Shown here one piece after another: positions 5,694-6,428 of a stretch of DNA of 6,428 bases. The stretch is from contig JAAYAS010000088.1 of NCBI GenBank assembly GCA_012719255.1, positions 1 through 6,428 of the forward strand, read 5' to 3'. The position numbers and the translations under genes were made by a program. How positions within the stretch are numbered: the first letter of the stretch is position 1; each line of letters begins with the position of its first letter. This DNA is from Microbacteriaceae bacterium (GTDB lineage: Bacteria > Actinomycetota > Actinomycetes > Actinomycetales > Microbacteriaceae). The notes under the pieces are model-generated. The model searched no databases, was not told where the DNA came from, and saw nothing but the letters and a program-made list of their open reading frames with translations.

Positions 5694-6428
5694 TCAGTGC
5701 GCCCGGTGATCGACGAGCGCGAGCCGCGGCCCCCGCCGCGGCCGCGCCGGCCCCGCCCGCAGGATGCGCCGCACCGCGCGGAACCGCTGCCCGGCCCAGG
5801 GCTCGAGCGCCGCGAGCAGCTCGTCGTCGTCGAAGTCGCGCCCGGCGAGGGCATGCCCGACGCGCTTCGCGAGGTGGAAGTCGCCGACCGACACCGCATC
5901 GGCGTCGCCGAGCGCGCGCTGCGCGACCTCGGCGGCGGTCCACGCGCCGACGCCGGGCAGCGCGAGCAACCGCGCCCGCGCCTCGGCCGCCGGCAGCTCG
6001 GCGAGCCGGTCGATCGACTCGGCCCGCTCGGCGAGCCGCACCACGAAGCGCGCCCGCTGCGGGTCGACGCCGGCCCGGTGCCACGCCCAGCTCGGCACCC
6101 GCCGCCAGCCGGCCGCATCCGGCGGTACCCGCATCCGCTCGGCCGCCGGCCCCGGCGCGGGCTCGCCGAAGCGGTGCACGAGCCGGCGCCACGAGTCGTG
6201 CGCCTGCTGCACGATCACCTTCTGCTCGAGCACCACCGGCACGAGCGCGTCGAAGATCCGGGCCGTGCGCGGCACCCGCCAGCCCGGCTCGCGCCGGTGC
6301 GCCTCGGCGATGCGGGGGAGGAGGGGCGCGAACGCCCGGTCGTCGTCGGCCGCGCCGCACAGCTCGGGCGCCTGCGCGACCGCCGCGGCCGCGCCGGGCC
6401 CCCAGGCGTGCGCGCGCAGCCGGCCATC
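5694..6428 (-). CDS. AlkA-like DNA-3-methyladenine glycosylase family protein (partial, N-terminus off the window)
   Basis: The frame is open from the right edge to a TGA at 5694-5696 and gives 244 residues of the C-terminal part. It belongs to the HhH-GPD superfamily, which removes alkylated bases such as 3-methyladenine by cutting the N-glycosidic bond in base excision repair. Visible signatures are LEQKV near the start of the conserved core, the helix-hairpin-helix LLALPGVGAWTAAEV, and the following VSVGDFHLAKRV, whose Asp (codon 5880-5882) is the expected catalytic aspartate. The hairpin has Trp where bifunctional glycosylases/lyases carry Lys, so a monofunctional AlkA-type enzyme is expected. 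The sequence before the GTG at 6275 (AHAWGPGAAAA, then RIAEAHRREPGWRVPRTARI) also looks like this family, so that GTG is not the true start. By family length roughly 50-60 residues are missing. The gene converges on trpEG across the hairpin. Confidence 0.9.
   Translation of the reverse strand, partial: DGRLRAHAWGPGAAAAVAQAPELCGAADDDRAFAPLLPRIAEAHRREPGWRVPRTARIFDALVPVVLEQKVIVQQAHDSWRRLVHRFGEPAPGPAAERMRVPPDAAGWRRVPSWAWHRAGVDPQRARFVVRLAERAESIDRLAELPAAEARARLLALPGVGAWTAAEVAQRALGDADAVSVGDFHLAKRVGHALAGRDFDDDELLAALEPWAGQRFRAVRRILRAGPARPRRGPRLALVDHRAH

Noticed and set aside
5593..6360. Other minus-strand frames (Arg/Ala/Gly-rich) overlapping the glycosylase gene
   Set aside because: Only the frame ending at 5694 shows the helix-hairpin-helix and catalytic Asp motifs and stays open through the right edge.
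1..6428. Search for tRNA/rRNA genes, CRISPR arrays, insertion sequences, phage or toxin-antitoxin genes
   Set aside because: I saw no such structure; repeats other than those listed are short GC-rich coincidences within coding sequence.

Overview
The window is very GC-rich with strong G/C bias at third codon positions. It contains two promoters of the leaderless type (a TANNNT -10 box 6-7 bases before an ATG) and a U-tract-free hairpin between convergent genes. These features point to a high-GC actinobacterium, probably of the Microbacteriaceae; that family-level guess comes from overall gene character, not from a marker gene.

Layout. Bases 1-713 (+) hold two short, translationally coupled reading frames. 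The first is a coiled-coil protein possibly derived from an efflux adaptor. The second is a 151-residue protein carrying only the C-terminal membrane part of an FtsX/MacB-type ABC permease. They look like the remains of an ABC export operon and use more A/T-ending codons than the rest of the window. Bases 728-1180 (-) encode a GNAT N-acetyltransferase with a leaderless-type promoter. A 178-bp divergent intergenic region follows, with the promoter region and Shine-Dalgarno of the next gene.

Bases 1359-3476 (+) encode a 705-residue three-part protein: a small N-terminal domain, a very acidic and then Pro/Arg-rich disordered region, and a C-terminal MinD/ParA-like P-loop domain with an unusual nucleotide-binding signature. 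Its layout recalls the EspI-type ATPases of actinobacterial type VII secretion loci, but no secretion genes are visible here. Twenty-seven bases later, with its own leaderless-type promoter, comes a fused anthranilate synthase (TrpE + TrpG in one chain, 710 aa), away from any other trp gene in the window. After a short convergent gap holding a 13-bp tandem repeat and a strong hairpin, the minus strand carries an AlkA-like DNA glycosylase that runs off the right edge.

The genes do not form one obvious pathway. Anthranilate synthesis, alkylation repair, acetylation and a ParA-like ATPase appear to be independent transcription units. I found no RNA gene, CRISPR array, transposase or phage gene. 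The most interesting items are the ParA-like protein with its divergent active site and hyperacidic linker, and the truncated permease, which may be a deletion fusion.
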